A stretch of DNA of 64,000 nucleotides from Plasmodiophora brassicae (GCA_039704465.1 JASFAU010000005.1:1302001-1366000); one strand, 5' to 3'; shown: positions 1 through 10,455, numbered from the stretch's first letter. The notes: generated by a model from the letters alone, not told the origin. Numbers and translations: made by a program.

Positions 1-65
1 CAGCTAGCAGCGGGACCCAGGTCATCTACTGCGATTCCGGCATATGCAAACTCTCCCGGACGCAT
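1..65 (-). CDS. possible partial coding exon at the left edge
   Basis: The minus strand is open from an ATG at position 65 to the window edge and gives a protein-like stretch beginning MRPGEFAYAGIAVDDLG. The frame is also open upstream to about position 80, so the true exon may start further right. I do not recognise the family and no stop codon is in view. This rests on only about 21 codons; an alternative is that the segment belongs to a degenerate repeat like its right-hand neighbour. Confidence 0.22.
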   Translation of the reverse strand, partial: MRPGEFAYAGIAVDDLGPAAS

Positions 66-94
66 GGCGTTCTCCTCCAGGTAAGAGGTGTTCT

Positions 95-314
95 GGGGTG
101 TGATCCGAGCCAAGCTAAAGCCCGCGCGCGCTGACGACGGGAAGTCTTGGAAAGCTGATACTGAGGTCGTGGACGTATACGCGCAGAACATAAGTTGGTA
201 TCGCAAGGCCATATTCATCGGCTGTTCGAAGACGCCGAAAGCTAGCAATTTCAGCGTTCGATGACTTCCCGTCGCCAGCGCACGCGGGCTTTAGCTTAGC
301 TTGGATCACGCCCC
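95..314. repeat. foldback (inverted-repeat) element
   Basis: Positions 95-146 are nearly the reverse complement of 263-314, with only a few mismatches over about 52 nt. Weaker pairing extends about 12 nt into the loop on each side. The spacer is about 115 nt. This looks like a miniature inverted-repeat or foldback element, or a degraded transposon end. I could not define a target-site duplication, and no transposase frame lies inside. Confidence 0.6.
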
Positions 315-1040
315 AAACCGCGCAGCAGATTTGCGAAACTCTCTTCCATACTTGCCTACCGTAATTAACACTGCGCTGTGCCCCCGGGGACCTGTGCCCC
401 CCTCCCAAAAAAATGAGTATCGAAATTTTGCGAGCACCGACTGCGAGAACCAGTCTGATGTCCACTTGAGGGCCCAAAATTTTCGAGGTCGCAGCTGGAA
501 CGCGTGGTGCCGATCCGACTGCATACGTGACGTTTGCTAGCAGTCGACACCCTGTCACGATGCCGGTCGTCCAATATCCATCGGGGCGAACTGTTGATAT
601 ATATGGTTGGGATCGATATCGACGGATGTGGACGCCCCAGTTCATGTCGGGACCAGTATGAAGTACTTATGTGCGTCTGCGTCGGGCCGGGACTGGGCGT
701 AATGGTTTTCGTATACGCGCTGTATGAACATCATTAACGGTACGCGCTATATACTTACTGTGCGAACGATATATGTACTCAAATTGCGCCAAGACCGGGT
801 ATACCTGGAGCAGTACACCAAGACCGGGTGTACCTGGAGCAGTACCCGCCGCATCTCTTTTGTCGCGGGACGTGGCGTTGATCATTTGCCACTACACCGC
901 CTTCCAAGAGCGCTAATATTCGAATCGACTTGCGTAGGCGGTCGGATTCTGTTCACGTTGAGACAATGTGACGACCGCGAACGCTCGCATCACAAAGGGG
1001 AAAGCTTCCCGCGCGGGATATTGGACACCAGGAAACTGGT
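315..1040. other. no supported gene; contains a short tandem repeat
   Basis: Only short overlapping frames are present and none resembles a protein family. Two tandem copies of a 29-nt unit lie at 789-817 and 818-846 and differ at about two positions. The stretch otherwise looks like intergenic or decayed repeat DNA. Confidence 0.4.
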
Positions 1041-2335
1041 TTAATCGGAGAAATACGGTAGATCGTGACATCGCCAAGCTTTCCGTATCGTTGCTGGTGA
1101 GAGTTCATGAAGCGATTCTATAATCCACTCCGCCAGCTGGCGGCGGGAAGGTGGACCGATTACGTCATCGACAGGCCTCTCCAACATCCAGGTCTCCCAC
1201 CGGTTTCGAATGCGCGCCTTCAAAGGCTTGTTGATGCCAATGTCGACTGGCTGCAACAGGTAGGTGCAATTTCCAGGTATATGTTCAACTCGAACACCTA
1301 ACTGATTGATGCTCGATACCACTGACGTCATCGTATGGCACCGGTAGGAGTCCAACAGAAGTATTGAACTTGCATTGCCGACACGTACATGTGTAATATA
1401 TGGTTCGAGGATCTATAACGTGATGTTAGCGGTTTACTGTAGTACAGACATGACGAGCAGAAAACGGCCATGTTACCTTGCTGACCCATTGCAGCATGAC
1501 GTCTCCATCCATCCAGGCATTTGGCTGGCAGACGTACTCGCTGCCTGGGGATATGAGGGCAGCTCTCGCAACGCGATCCGTCCTCGTGGATGGCCCTTGA
1601 ATACGATCATCGGGCGGAGAAGAGAGCCGTCCGCCGTAACCGCAACTGCCACCGTCACCCTCATTGTCGACGATGATGCTTTACGTATGTTCACACGCCT
1701 CGCGCCGACTTTGTCAATCGTTCGACGGGGTTCCATCGAGAAGAAAACAGCCGTTTGGTCCATATTCACTATCAGGCGCCTGTCGATACCGGCCAGACGA
1801 GGCATTATGGATGCCATGAACATCTCTGCCATGAGGTGCTCCTCGGCGGGGTGCTTTGGTGACGCGTGCGAGCATACACGCATCGTCAGGTGGTGCTTCT
1901 TCAAAAAGCGGCGGAGCGTCGCTTCCCGGGCGCACCTGGATTTCTCTCCAAACTCAGGGTACAGTTGACACACGTGCGTGTTGAGGTTCTGGAGCGAAAT
2001 TCCTGACAATGGCGTTAATGAACAAAGGCGGCGAGTTTGACAGTACTAAGTGGTTAAGTACCGATGCCAGCATCTCTCTTTTCAACAATCCACATTAAGA
2101 TTGCCTCTTCCTGCTCTTCCACGAAAGTGGGGGTACCTCCGCGACCCACGGTTGTTGCGTCAGGACGCGACTCCAGAAGACGCTGCTCGAGTTTTACCCA
2201 CCGTCGAAGCTGAAAAGGTCTTATGTTGTTGGCATCCGCAAACGAGTGCAATGAAGCCCCGGTCGCCGATGAGCGCTGCCACTCACGAAGAATAGCAAGC
2301 TTCTCGCTGTTGGTTATTGACTTTCGGCAACCCAT
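1041..2335 (-). pseudogene. pogo-like DDE transposase relic, spliced, one frameshift
   Basis: The ATG at 2335 opens a helix-turn-helix region (MGCRKSITNSEKLAILREW) like the CENP-B/pogo DNA-binding half. A 59-nt intron (2003-2061, GT-AG) joins it in frame to a second exon carrying the DDE core with IVNMDQTAVFF, where NMDQT is the usual first-aspartate motif. A last exon down to 1041 carries LLLDSYRCHTM and HIPGNCTYLLQPVD, typical of the second aspartate region. An intron from a GTAACATGG donor to a TTATAG acceptor precedes the last exon. Between ELPSYPQ and the following GSEYVCQPNAW one base appears to be missing, so the frame is broken near 1543. It is therefore most likely a dead copy of a DDE_1 family element. 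Terminal repeats were not identified. Confidence 0.75.
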
Positions 2336-2549
2336 CGCAACAACAAGCGCTTCTAACAACCAAGACGTCACGACAGCCAGTGGTTTGAATGTACCGCCCC
2401 GGGTCGGGGTATCGGGGGTCAGCGGCAGACCCAAAAAATCGCTGCAAAAACGGGCGAAAACTTTACATGGCGATGAACCCATCACGCACTTTTCTTGTAC
2501 ATGGGGGGGCACAGCGCAGTGTTAAATACGGTAGGTAGTCGCCAGACGT

Positions 2550-2622
2550 GCCCGATTAGCTCAGTTGGTAGAGCATGCGTCTAATAAGCGCAAGGTCATC
2601 AGTTCGAGACTGATATTGGGCA
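2550..2622 (+). tRNA. tRNA-Ile (anticodon AAU)
   Basis: A complete 73-nt cloverleaf is readable. The acceptor stem is GCCCGAT with ATTGGGC, the D arm is GCTC...GAGC around AGTTGGTA, the anticodon stem is TGCGT/GCGCA with loop CTAATAA, and the T arm ATCAG/CTGAT encloses TTCGAGA. The discriminator base is A. The loop places AAT at positions 34-36, so it decodes isoleucine (AUU, and AUC after inosine modification). There is no intron. It sits just upstream of the pogo relic, which runs on the other strand. Confidence 0.93.
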
Positions 2623-3380
2623 TCAACTTTTGGTTTCGCGCACTCCTGCACATGTTCCTCAATGACACCGAATTCCAAATACTTGAACGCGTTCTCGATA
2701 AACGCCGAATCCACCTGAACGCGATCTCGATAATGTCGGCAGTCATCGCTCAATCTCAACGAAGTCATGAGACGACTTTCCCAGACTTAACGAGTGAGTT
2801 CGCCCAGTCCTGGAAGCGCAATCATGAATCTCTCGTTGACGGTCCTGAACGGTCGCCAGTGGCGAACGACCTGATAGTTTTGCACCTGGCTCAGACTGTC
2901 GAGTATAGCCAGCGGTAGATGCGTCCTCGCATGCGACTATCGCCCTAAAGGCGTCGTCCTCCACCGAGCACAGCAGCTGAAATGTTTCGACTGCATGCAG
3001 CAGACATTTCAATGATTGTGTTTATGCCTCCATGGCAAGCTACCTTATAGGTCGCACGACATCGTGCGAAACGTTCTTGAAACTGGCTGGCTGAGTCGGT
3101 TATGTAGACCGGACCGCCCCAACTAGGCCACGAGAGCAGCTGCTTTCGTGTCGCATCGCTAGGACGGCGCGATGGTTCAAACCCGTCGAAGCCTCGAAGC
3201 GCTGTGTCCGGCTTGTGCCGATTATTCGACCTGGGGCACGGCAGGTTCAACGAACGACGACATGAAACCTTGTCGAATTTCGAATGATTAGACGGAATGC
3301 GCTACGTCTAATGCGACGAAGGACACTGTAGATCCCAGTATCCGAGTACAAATTACGTGTGGCTGCAGGATTGTCATATT
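2623..3380. other. no supported gene
   Basis: Both strands hold only short frames of 60-120 codons without recognisable motifs. Some minus-strand peptides near 2560-2768 look faintly protein-like, but no start, splice pattern or family match could be assembled. It may be decayed transposon sequence. Confidence 0.35.
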
Positions 3381-3815
3381 TTAACTGGTTCGCTTGGAAT
3401 TGTCCTTGTCGGCCCGAGCAGCAAGATCGGCGATGGCGGCGATGATTTCTTGCCGGTCGCGATATTGACGCGTATCGATGCCCAGCATTTCGCCGACCTG
3501 CGGCCAGACGAACACCTGCCCCGATTTCGTCGCGTAGTTGGCCGTCTTGACTGTGATACCTCTGGCGCGCATGACACGAGCCACATTCGAGTAGTTGATG
3601 ACCGTATCAGGACTAAAATTCCTATTGAACCGGCTGCGAACGGTCTGCAACGCATCGTCGGGCGACGCGCCCGATTCCACCGCCTTCAGATACGCTTGGC
3701 CGACGCAGATGCACTGCCCGAATGACTTCAGTCGACACGTCGGATCCGACCCCGACTTGCGCCCGGGATTGTAGCTGACCGACGACGATGCTCCTCCGCT
3801 ATCAGCTTCCTGCAT
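3381..3815 (-). CDS. hypothetical protein, 144 residues
   Basis: A single uninterrupted frame runs from an ATG at 3815 to a stop at 3381. The middle (about residues 40-130) is helical and well mixed in composition: it includes GQAYLKAVESGASPDDALQ, then VINYSNVARVMRARG, and ends in an alanine-rich helix with a basic tail. No signal peptide or membrane segment is visible and I recognise no family. Its position beside transposon remnants means it could be part of a mobile element. A competing plus-strand frame over the same bases is less protein-like. Confidence 0.4.
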   Translation of the reverse strand: MQEADSGGASSSVSYNPGRKSGSDPTCRLKSFGQCICVGQAYLKAVESGASPDDALQTVRSRFNRNFSPDTVINYSNVARVMRARGITVKTANYATKSGQVFVWPQVGEMLGIDTRQYRDRQEIIAAIADLAARADKDNSKRTS

Positions 3816-4298
3816 CCTTGTCTCAGCGAACCGGATTAGAACCTATGCGAAGCGCAATGAGGCGGTGCACTTCAGGCGTTAGACACTAGCGAACCTCGAC
3901 CAGGCCGTCCTCGACGCGACGCCCGAGCTCGCCACCCCAGCACGCGTCATTCGCGTCGCCACCCAGCTCGTCCAGCAACGCGTTCGTGACACTGCCGAAG
4001 AAGTCGTCCAGCGCCGGCGCCCGGCCTGACATTGCGCGCGGCGCAACCGGCCCGCGCCGCCTCCTTCGCGAGTCGCTGCCCGACCCCGACCACCGGCTCG
4101 ACCGCATCGAACTTCATCCTCCGACGCCCAACCCCATTTGTAAATGGCATCGCCATGCCCCTTTTTTGTCGTTTTGGCTACGGTTGGGCCAAGGCTGAGT
4201 CGGAGCTGCACTTGTAACGCGTCTTCTCGGCGGGAGGGAAAGAAGGTTGGCGAGCAGCGGGGTGCAGACTGCGGGCTGGAAGTCCGCGGTGGGTGCCG
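3816..4298. other. no supported gene; high-GC stretch before Dcp1
   Basis: Several overlapping frames exist on both strands, rich in Arg, Ala and Pro as expected by chance in GC-rich DNA. A short minus-strand segment at about 3886-4000 looks protein-like but has no identifiable partner exons. The promoter and 5' UTR of the decapping gene must lie at its right end. Confidence 0.35.
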
Positions 4299-5172
4299 AT
4301 GGAGGCGGTGGCGGCCGCGCTGCATCGCGATGGGAAGGATCTGAACCTGGTCAACCTGCACCGGCTGGATGCGGGTACGGACTCGGTCCTGTATACGGCG
4401 TCGTACGTCGTCCTGTACGTTCTGGTTGACATGCGATGGGAGCGTCACGATACGGAAGGGTCCATGTTCTGGGTCAAGCGCTCCTCCATGCCATGGTCGT
4501 GTGCCCCGGCCCTGTGTTCCCAACCACAACGGTGTCTATAAATCCTACATAGGCACAGACTAGTGATCGTCAACCGACTCAATATCACAAATGTCACGGA
4601 AGACTTGGACCGATCCATGGCGATGGAATTCCAGAAACCGTTCGCCTTCTATCGAAGTTCAAACGGAGACGTATGGTTCCTCTATCGTCGCAGAACGTCC
4701 GCTCAGCTGACCTGGATCCAATTCCAAACAGGTGTTTGCTATCTGGTTTTCACAGCAAACCGATTTCGACGAGTTCCAGCAGAAATGGCAGACGTATGGT
4801 TGTATCGGGTCAATGCTCGTCACGATTCATTCACAGTGGCGGCCCAGGTTTGCGGCTTCAAAGGGGTCCTCGTTGCCGCCCACCCCGATCCCACAGCAGC
4901 AGCAGCGCCCTAGCTTGCTGAGCGCGACCCCATTGCGACCCGCTGCAACGGCAGCACCCGTTCTGATATCGCCCGACTTCCTGCTGAAGTCGCCAAGCCC
5001 TTCTGTCAGTCGACTGATCCCGAACACCGGTCGCGACGACGTCACGGCAACCCCACGCCGCAAACGTCTTAATCGACGCGAGTTCGAACGGGCATTGCGG
5101 CGACTTGTGGACAGCGATGCGTTTGTCGACCAGCTGCACCGCCTATACTGCTCAAAGATGCCTACAGAATAG
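4299..5172 (+). CDS. DCP1: mRNA-decapping enzyme subunit Dcp1
   Basis: Dcp1 is the EVH1-fold activator of the Dcp2 decapping enzyme in cytoplasmic mRNA decay. The start at 4299 gives MEAVAAALHRDGKDLN followed by TASYVVLY and DTEGSMFWVKR, the first strands of the Dcp1 domain. Exon 2 supplies IVNRLN and FYRSSNG; exon 3 supplies FAIWF, equivalent to the GIWFY motif of animal Dcp1. The C-terminus (REFERALRRLVDSDAFVDQL) resembles the Dcp1 trimerisation helix, after a Pro/Ser-rich linker with a short Gln run. Two introns are supported by frame and consensus: 4499-4558 (60 nt) and 4671-4731 (61 nt). The exact first donor is the least certain point. It is convergent with the akirin gene, whose stop is 112 nt downstream. 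Confidence 0.85.
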
Positions 5173-5283
5173 CACGCATAACGAACGGGAAACGCACTGA
5201 CGTCACGCGTAGCGATGGATGAGGATTGTTAGGCCCGTTTAACATATTCGATGTGATAGAATGCAACTGGATAATCTAGCGCG

Positions 5284-5931
5284 TCACGACAAATACGAGA
5301 ACTCGCTCCGCTTGATTTGCCGGGAGATGTAGTCTTGGTTGAACTTGGTGAACGTATTGAACTGGTCTGAATTGGCGACAGCAATCGAGTCAGCAAACGT
5401 ATATTCCCCCTGTTGGCAGCGACAACCATACCGCAAAGCTGCTGGTGTAGTATGGCGTCGTACTCCAGCTTGATCTGTTCCGATGCGGACCGGACGGCTT
5501 GCTCAACCATGCTTTGCACCTCCGAAATCGAATACATCTGAAGGGACGTAAGGCGGCGCGAGACAATGCCCAAATCACAATCAAAGCGTACCTGCTCTGA
5601 CTCGTGACCACACCGGTTGCATATGCGACCAGCGCGAGACGGACGTTTCGGACGGTCAATGAGTTCAGCTGTGCACAGAATTCGGGTCAATTATCGACGA
5701 CGTACAGAATTGGAGGCGAATATTCGTACAAATATTCAACGTCGCAGGGGCGAATGGCGACGTTCGCGTCGACGACTGGCTATCGTGATGCTGAAGCGAT
5801 TGTGTCACGTCCAGTCGCGGCCGCTTGACGGCGGACAGCGATGCGGCCGGCGGCGAGAACGCGCGATGGCACGAATCGGAATCGTCGTTCCAGTCAATGC
5901 GGCGTTTGATGGCCGTCTGCGAAGCCGCCAT
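5284..5931 (-). CDS. akirin family nuclear protein
   Basis: Akirins are small nuclear adaptors linking transcription factors to chromatin remodellers and assisting proteasome import. The ATG at 5931 gives MAASQTAIKRRIDWN, and the basic KRPRLD is the family's nuclear localisation motif. The C-terminal third has the conserved helices: YSISEVQSMVEQAV, then KLEYDAILHQQL, then QFNTFTKFNQDYISRQI, ending SEFSYLS. Three introns are read by frame: 5669-5729 (61 nt), 5538-5591 (54 nt) and 5367-5431 (65 nt). The middle exon contains CNRCG, a single CxxC not expected in animal akirins. The start codon lies 627 nt from the divergent C2orf81-like gene. Confidence 0.85.
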
Positions 5932-6558
5932 TGGCGAAGACGATTGCAAGCGCCAAGCGCGACTCGCAGCGACTGGGTCAGGCGAGCGGCCTCCTGCGAT
6001 CTGACGTCCTCCGGGCAAACGGCGTCCCGAGACTGCCGCGCGCACTCAGCACTCACTCCGACCGACGACGACGGCGGTTCCTCCGGAAATCAAGGGCGCA
6101 CCAGTCACGGATGGATCGCTCCAACGGTACCGTTCGGCTGGGTCAGCCTCTTTCGCTCTGAGCCCGCCGGCCGGGATGCCGCGCGATCTGAACCGTCCAA
6201 CGCGTCACGGACTTTCCCGAGTGGCGCACCTTTTCACAACTGCACGCGCTGGCCACCCGACCACCATGGGCCACCGCCATGGCCAACTTACTACTTACTA
6301 CAATCCTTGAATGCCATCCTGTCCTACTTACATGCAGTGCCCGGAACAAACGGGCCATCAAGCACATTATTTGGCGTATCATAGTCCTTCGCGTTGGCCC
6401 GATCCTCGACGGTCCCCATGGGCAGTTTGGGTGTACAGTACCAAGATTCAGCGCCAGCAGTGTGACTGAGATTGGTCGCCTGGAGATGATCTGTGACTGT
6501 CCAGATGTGAGTCGAATACCGTCACTGCCGTGGGGTGCTGGTGGCAGTATCGGCAGGG
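5932..6558. promoter_or_regulatory. divergent intergenic region between akirin and the C2orf81-like gene
   Basis: No gene is supported here, so it should hold the 5' UTRs and promoters of two genes running away from each other. The minus-strand frame at 6143-6736 is Arg/Pro rich and looks like a GC artefact. No TATA box or defined motif was recognised. Confidence 0.4.
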
Positions 6559-8238
6559 ATGGCGTCGCCGCCGGGCGATGACGCCATCGTGGAGATCGCG
6601 GCTCATCACGACGCGGCCCTGGAGGTGGCCTTGACCGCGGTCGACCATATTGTGGCGCAGTCGGCGTGTATCCTACACGAACATTACTTGGACGCCCGCA
6701 TTCCATCCATTGTCGCCTCCGACGTCGTCGCCGCATTGCTCGTCACCATCAAAGTACCCGGCAAATCCATTCCGACACGGTTACGTGTGCCTAATAGCGC
6801 TCCTAGAGCCAGATTATCCGTCACGACCCGGGAGACGCTGACGGCTGTTTGAACCCGATTTGGGTCCCTGAGAACGGTGATTGCATAGTCATGTCTGCGA
6901 CAGCCCCCTATGCTGACCGTTGGACAGAACCTCGGCCTGCGCCGATCGATAAGCGGGCCTCGGGAATGCTCCCGATTCTGCCCAGGAAAACGACGCAGAA
7001 CGACGTGGAAGAGGCGGTTGCCGCCACGGTCGACCGACTCAAGGGCGTCGACGACGTTGCCGATGGCAGGGAATCGACCATCAGTGGACGCAGCCGGTCG
7101 TCGAAGAAGTCGTCGTCCGCTAGACGAAGTAGCCTGGAGAAGAGAATGGATCCCGGAACCGACACGAACCCGAACGTCCCCATCACTGTAGTAACGATAT
7201 GCGGCACAGCAAATTGCTTGCTGGGTTGACCTTGGCGCACAGGTGACGGTCAGCCCGGAGGATGAAGAGCGGGAACTGTTCCGCTTGCGACATATGCACC
7301 GCCTGGGCAAGGAGAGGGCAAGCCACGGGCAGGCGGCAACGCCGATCGCGAAGGCGGAACCCGTCGACCCCATCGAGGAGCAGTTCGCACGCGTCAAAGA
7401 CTTTGTCAAGGGGCGCCCGTACACCTACGACCACTACGGGAAACCCGTCATCGTCGCGCCGATCAAACCCGAGCGTATGCCGCCGACGCAGACCGCCGCC
7501 GAAGTCGTCGTCCAGGACGCGCCCGTTGGCGAACTGCCCGCGGCAACGCCTGGCAAACGAGGGCAGGACGCTGGGAAGCCAGCAGGCAAGCGCCCGGCGA
7601 AGGAGCGCAAACAGAACGGCGTGCACTTCGTGCAGTCCACGGACGTGCAGCCGCCCATATCGCAGTCGATCCAGATGGCCGCCGGGGTGACGCTTCGTGA
7701 AGGGCCGACTGTGAAGATGGGCACCCGGACCCCCGTCAACGACGACGACGTCGGCGGCGTCATGTCCATGACGTTGTCGCAGTACAAGGCGTACCTGGAG
7801 ACGGACGCGATGCTGTCCGCGCCTGTCGCCGACCCGGACAGCCCGAGGCAGCCGCCCGCCGAGGGCGATGTGATCGCGATCGAGGCAAGGCTGGTGGGCA
7901 CCGAGGCGAACCGCGGGTCGGGGTCGTTGTCGCCGGTCGCCAAGTTCAACGAGGCGCTGAAGTCGGATGCGAACTGGGGCGCGAACCCCGGGCAACGGCC
8001 GCGTCCGCCAGCGGGGTCCAGGGCGCCCCGGCCGACGGGCCCCAGGCTGCTGCGAACACCACGAACGCGCCCGTTTATTGAGACGACGCATGCGCATCTG
8101 CCGCACCCGATCTTCCCAACCTCGAAAGGGCACGCCGGCGTTGCCGGCAAGGCCGAGAAGAAGCAGGAGCGTCGGCCCAGCATCACCAAAGTCATCACGA
8201 CGCCGCTCTCCAAGAAGCTGTTCGAGCAGCGCCCATGA
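6559..8238 (+). CDS. C2orf81-like (DUF4639-like) protein
   Basis: Exon 1 from the ATG at 6559 encodes a helical region (residues about 10-60). Short exon 2 (6813-6876) encodes RHDPGDADG and NPIWVPEN, and exon 3 from 6928 begins EPRPAPIDKRASGMLPI. This order, a helix, then an R-D-x-G-x motif, then PxPxD-x(3-5)-G-x-x-P, is what I recall for the poorly studied C2orf81/DUF4639 proteins of ciliated eukaryotes. The long last exon (7243-8238) includes KGRPYTYDHYGKP and is Pro/Ala/Lys rich and probably disordered. Introns are 6754-6812 (59 nt), 6877-6927 (51 nt) and 7188-7242 (55 nt). The stop is only 27 nt from the convergent FolD stop. Family assignment is from memory of the motif pattern. Confidence 0.62.
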
Positions 8239-8265
8239 ATACACACGCGCCGTGGCGTCGGACGG

Positions 8266-9310
8266 TTAACCCGCCGCTGGCCTTAACCGGGGTCGCCGAT
8301 CCCCTTCACGTGACTTCGTGGCGAGCGCGTTCCTGAGCGTGTTGCGAAGCAGTTCAGCGACGCAGACAGGGCCGATGCCGCCAGGCACCGGGGACAGGTA
8401 CCCGGCGACGCGCGACACATCGTCGAACGCGACGTCGCCGACGCATCTCCTTCCGGCGCCCACGTAGTTCATGCCGACGTCCAGGACGGCGGCGCCGGGT
8501 TTGACCCAGCTGGCGTCGATCATTTCAGGGACGCCAACCGCAGCGACGACAATGTCGGCGGATCGGCACAGGTCGGCGGCCGCTGCGCGCCCCGTCATCT
8601 TGCTGACGTTCACGACCGTTGCGCCGCGCTTCATCAGCATCAGCGTCGTCGGCAGACCGACAATGTTCGACCTCCCGACCACACACTGCCAGACCCGGGT
8701 CAGCATTCGGAAACGGCGGCGATCGAGCGAACCGTACGGCGATGCGACCCTCGATGGGAACGTCGTACTTGTCCAGCAGGGTCAAACAGGCTTGTGGGGC
8801 GCAGGGGGCGCTCAGGGGCGCATGCGCTGGGTATTCGTCCTCGACGATCTGGAGCGCCGATCGCGAATCCCAGGTCCAGGTCTTCAGTTGCGCCAGTCGG
8901 CCCATGTTCAGCGGGTGGAACCCGTCGACGTCCTTGCCGATGTCAATGGACTGCAGGACGGCGCCCGGGTCGATGTGATCCGGCAGCGGCAGTTGCACGA
9001 TGATGCCATGGACCTGCGGGTCGGCGTTGAATTCGGCGATAACGTCAAGGAGCTGGCGTTCGGTGGTCGACTCAGGCAGCATTCGCGTGAACGAATCGCA
9101 GCCGATCGCGATCGCCGCCGTAGCCTTATTCCGGACGTATCGCAGCGAGGGCGCGTCCCGACCCACGATGATCGTCGCCAGCCCTGGCGTCACACCCGCC
9201 CGTCTGATCGCATTCGCCAGCTCCTCCCGGACGTCCAGCGCCACACGCACGCCGTCCATCACGATCGCCCCCGCCCGACGCAGGCCCTGCGCGGCCCGGG
9301 TTGACGTCAT
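8266..9310 (-). CDS. methylenetetrahydrofolate dehydrogenase/cyclohydrolase (FolD/MTHFD type)
   Basis: This enzyme interconverts 5,10-methylene-, methenyl- and 10-formyl-tetrahydrofolate in one-carbon metabolism. Visible family motifs are SLRYVRNK (the tyrosine and catalytic lysine region, Y..K), GIIVQLPLP, DVDGFHPLN, the dinucleotide-binding GRSNIVGLPT, and PVPGGIGP near the end. The ATG at 9310 is preferred because IVMDGVRVALDVREEL, the usual N-terminal helix, begins about 17 residues later. The short Arg/Ala-rich leader could act as an organelle presequence. One 52-nt intron lies at 8686-8737, within the strand leading into the Rossmann motif. About 15 extra residues separate NMGRLA from the PCAPQAC segment compared with bacterial FolD. 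It is a bifunctional-length protein without the synthetase domain. Confidence 0.9.
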
Positions 9311-9770
9311 GAAAGCGACGTTTGACGATGACGCTGAAATGCGCACGGAGGGACTGCTACACGGTCCATCCACGCGTTGGCATCCGTGGCGATGGCCGCA
9401 GATGTGATTTGCCAAGGGAAATTGAATGCAGCGGTTACCAATCCCCTGGGGTCCAACCGCAAACGTCAACCTGGAATAGAGTCCGCCCTCCTCGTGTGAA
9501 CAGCGGCCCTGGGATCCAGTCCCGCTCAACGTTTGTTCACCCGCCATGATTGCTGTTGGGACACTGTACATTAACGAATACACGCCCTGGAGATGGTGAC
9601 CTGCGTGTCAGCGGCGCGTCCCACACGTCTACAGCCGCTGTAGAAGGAGCGGATCGTCCGTTTAGCATCTACGTAGCGGTTTGAAGTTCATTTTGGTCCC
9701 CAGAATGCCGTCCACATCGCTTATACCGTAGGCGCGTTTATAGACGTTGTCCTGGAGTATTAATACCTAG
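9311..9770. other. no supported gene; upstream of FolD
   Basis: The FolD frame stays open upstream to 9583, but that extension lacks conservation and is probably 5' UTR. Nothing else protein-like was seen before the inverted duplication begins at about 9771. Confidence 0.4.
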
Positions 9771-9879
9771 CTGACGATAGACCGATGTATCCCCACGGGA
9801 GGATTGCGCCTGTGTGTATTCCAGTGAGGGGGTCATCGTTAGTCGCTGCAGTGAGGAAAACCGGGAGGGTTGCCGGTCT

Positions 9880-10455
9880 TCAATTTGGCGGCCGCGTCCC
9901 TCCCGTGTAGCCTTTAGGTCCAGAGGTCTGCCCGGACGATTGGGCGTTGCAGCGACGGGAGCCTGATGGATTTCCTGTCTTTGATGGCCACCCGGCTCCG
10001 GAACAACCGTCAGCATCAGGCGATTGGTGGGCACCACGGCCACCACCATGGCCGCTTTGAATTCCGCTGCTGCTCGGGCCGCGTCCACTCACAGCAGTGG
10101 GACGCCCGCCTGCATAGGTCGCCTGGCCACCACCGCGAACCTGGCCGCCGCCGCCGCGTGGTCCACTGGAAGCAGGAGCAGGAAGCCCAGCCGACCTTGT
10201 ACGGACAGCACCGGAAGATTGTTCGCCTACACTGGACGCCCGTCCACCACTATTGACATGGCTCTGACCGCTGCTGCTGCGCCGGGTGCTTCCACTCGCA
10301 ACAGCAGGTTGCCCGCTGGAAGCAGGTCGTTGGCGTCCTCCCTGGCGGGATGCTTGAGCGACCAGCACGAACTCGAATAACAGACAGGCGAGCAGAAGCA
10401 GGCAAACTGTCGAACGCGATTTCCCGCCGTGATGACCGTCCTTGCCTCCGCCCAT
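9880..10455 (-). CDS. secreted Gly/Ser-rich protein, copy A
   Basis: The ATG at 10455 begins MGGGKDGHHGGKSRST followed by a hydrophobic core CLLLLACLLFEFVLVAQA, a clear signal peptide. The mature part (about 155 residues) is dominated by Gly, Ser, Arg and Gln, with many GGRxxxxSG-like imperfect repeats, and is probably disordered. The frame remains Gly/Ser rich to the end, suggesting this is the intact version. No enzyme domain or cysteine pattern is seen. It could be a wall, matrix or secreted effector-like protein; the sequence does not decide. It shares its upstream region with copy B in mirror image. Confidence 0.7.
   Translation of the reverse strand: MGGGKDGHHGGKSRSTVCLLLLACLLFEFVLVAQASRQGGRQRPASSGQPAVASGSTRRSSSGQSHVNSGGRASSVGEQSSGAVRTRSAGLPAPASSGPRGGGGQVRGGGQATYAGGRPTAVSGRGPSSSGIQSGHGGGRGAHQSPDADGCSGAGWPSKTGNPSGSRRCNAQSSGQTSGPKGYTGGTRPPN

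Noticed and set aside
784..850. CRISPR-like direct repeat
   Set aside because: Only two adjacent units, no spacers, and the surroundings are eukaryotic.
3879..4529. 216-residue minus-strand frame upstream of Dcp1
   Set aside because: Overlaps Dcp1 exon 1 in antisense and is dominated by Arg, Gly and Pro runs.
7183..8244. Long minus-strand open frame over the C2orf81-like gene
   Set aside because: It is the antisense reading of a GC-rich exon and is Arg/Leu biased without family motifs; the plus strand has the conserved motifs and splice sites.
9738..10088. Alternative frame in the left arm of the inverted duplication
   Set aside because: It matches the shifted C-terminus of copy B, so it is reported as a finding and not as a separate gene.
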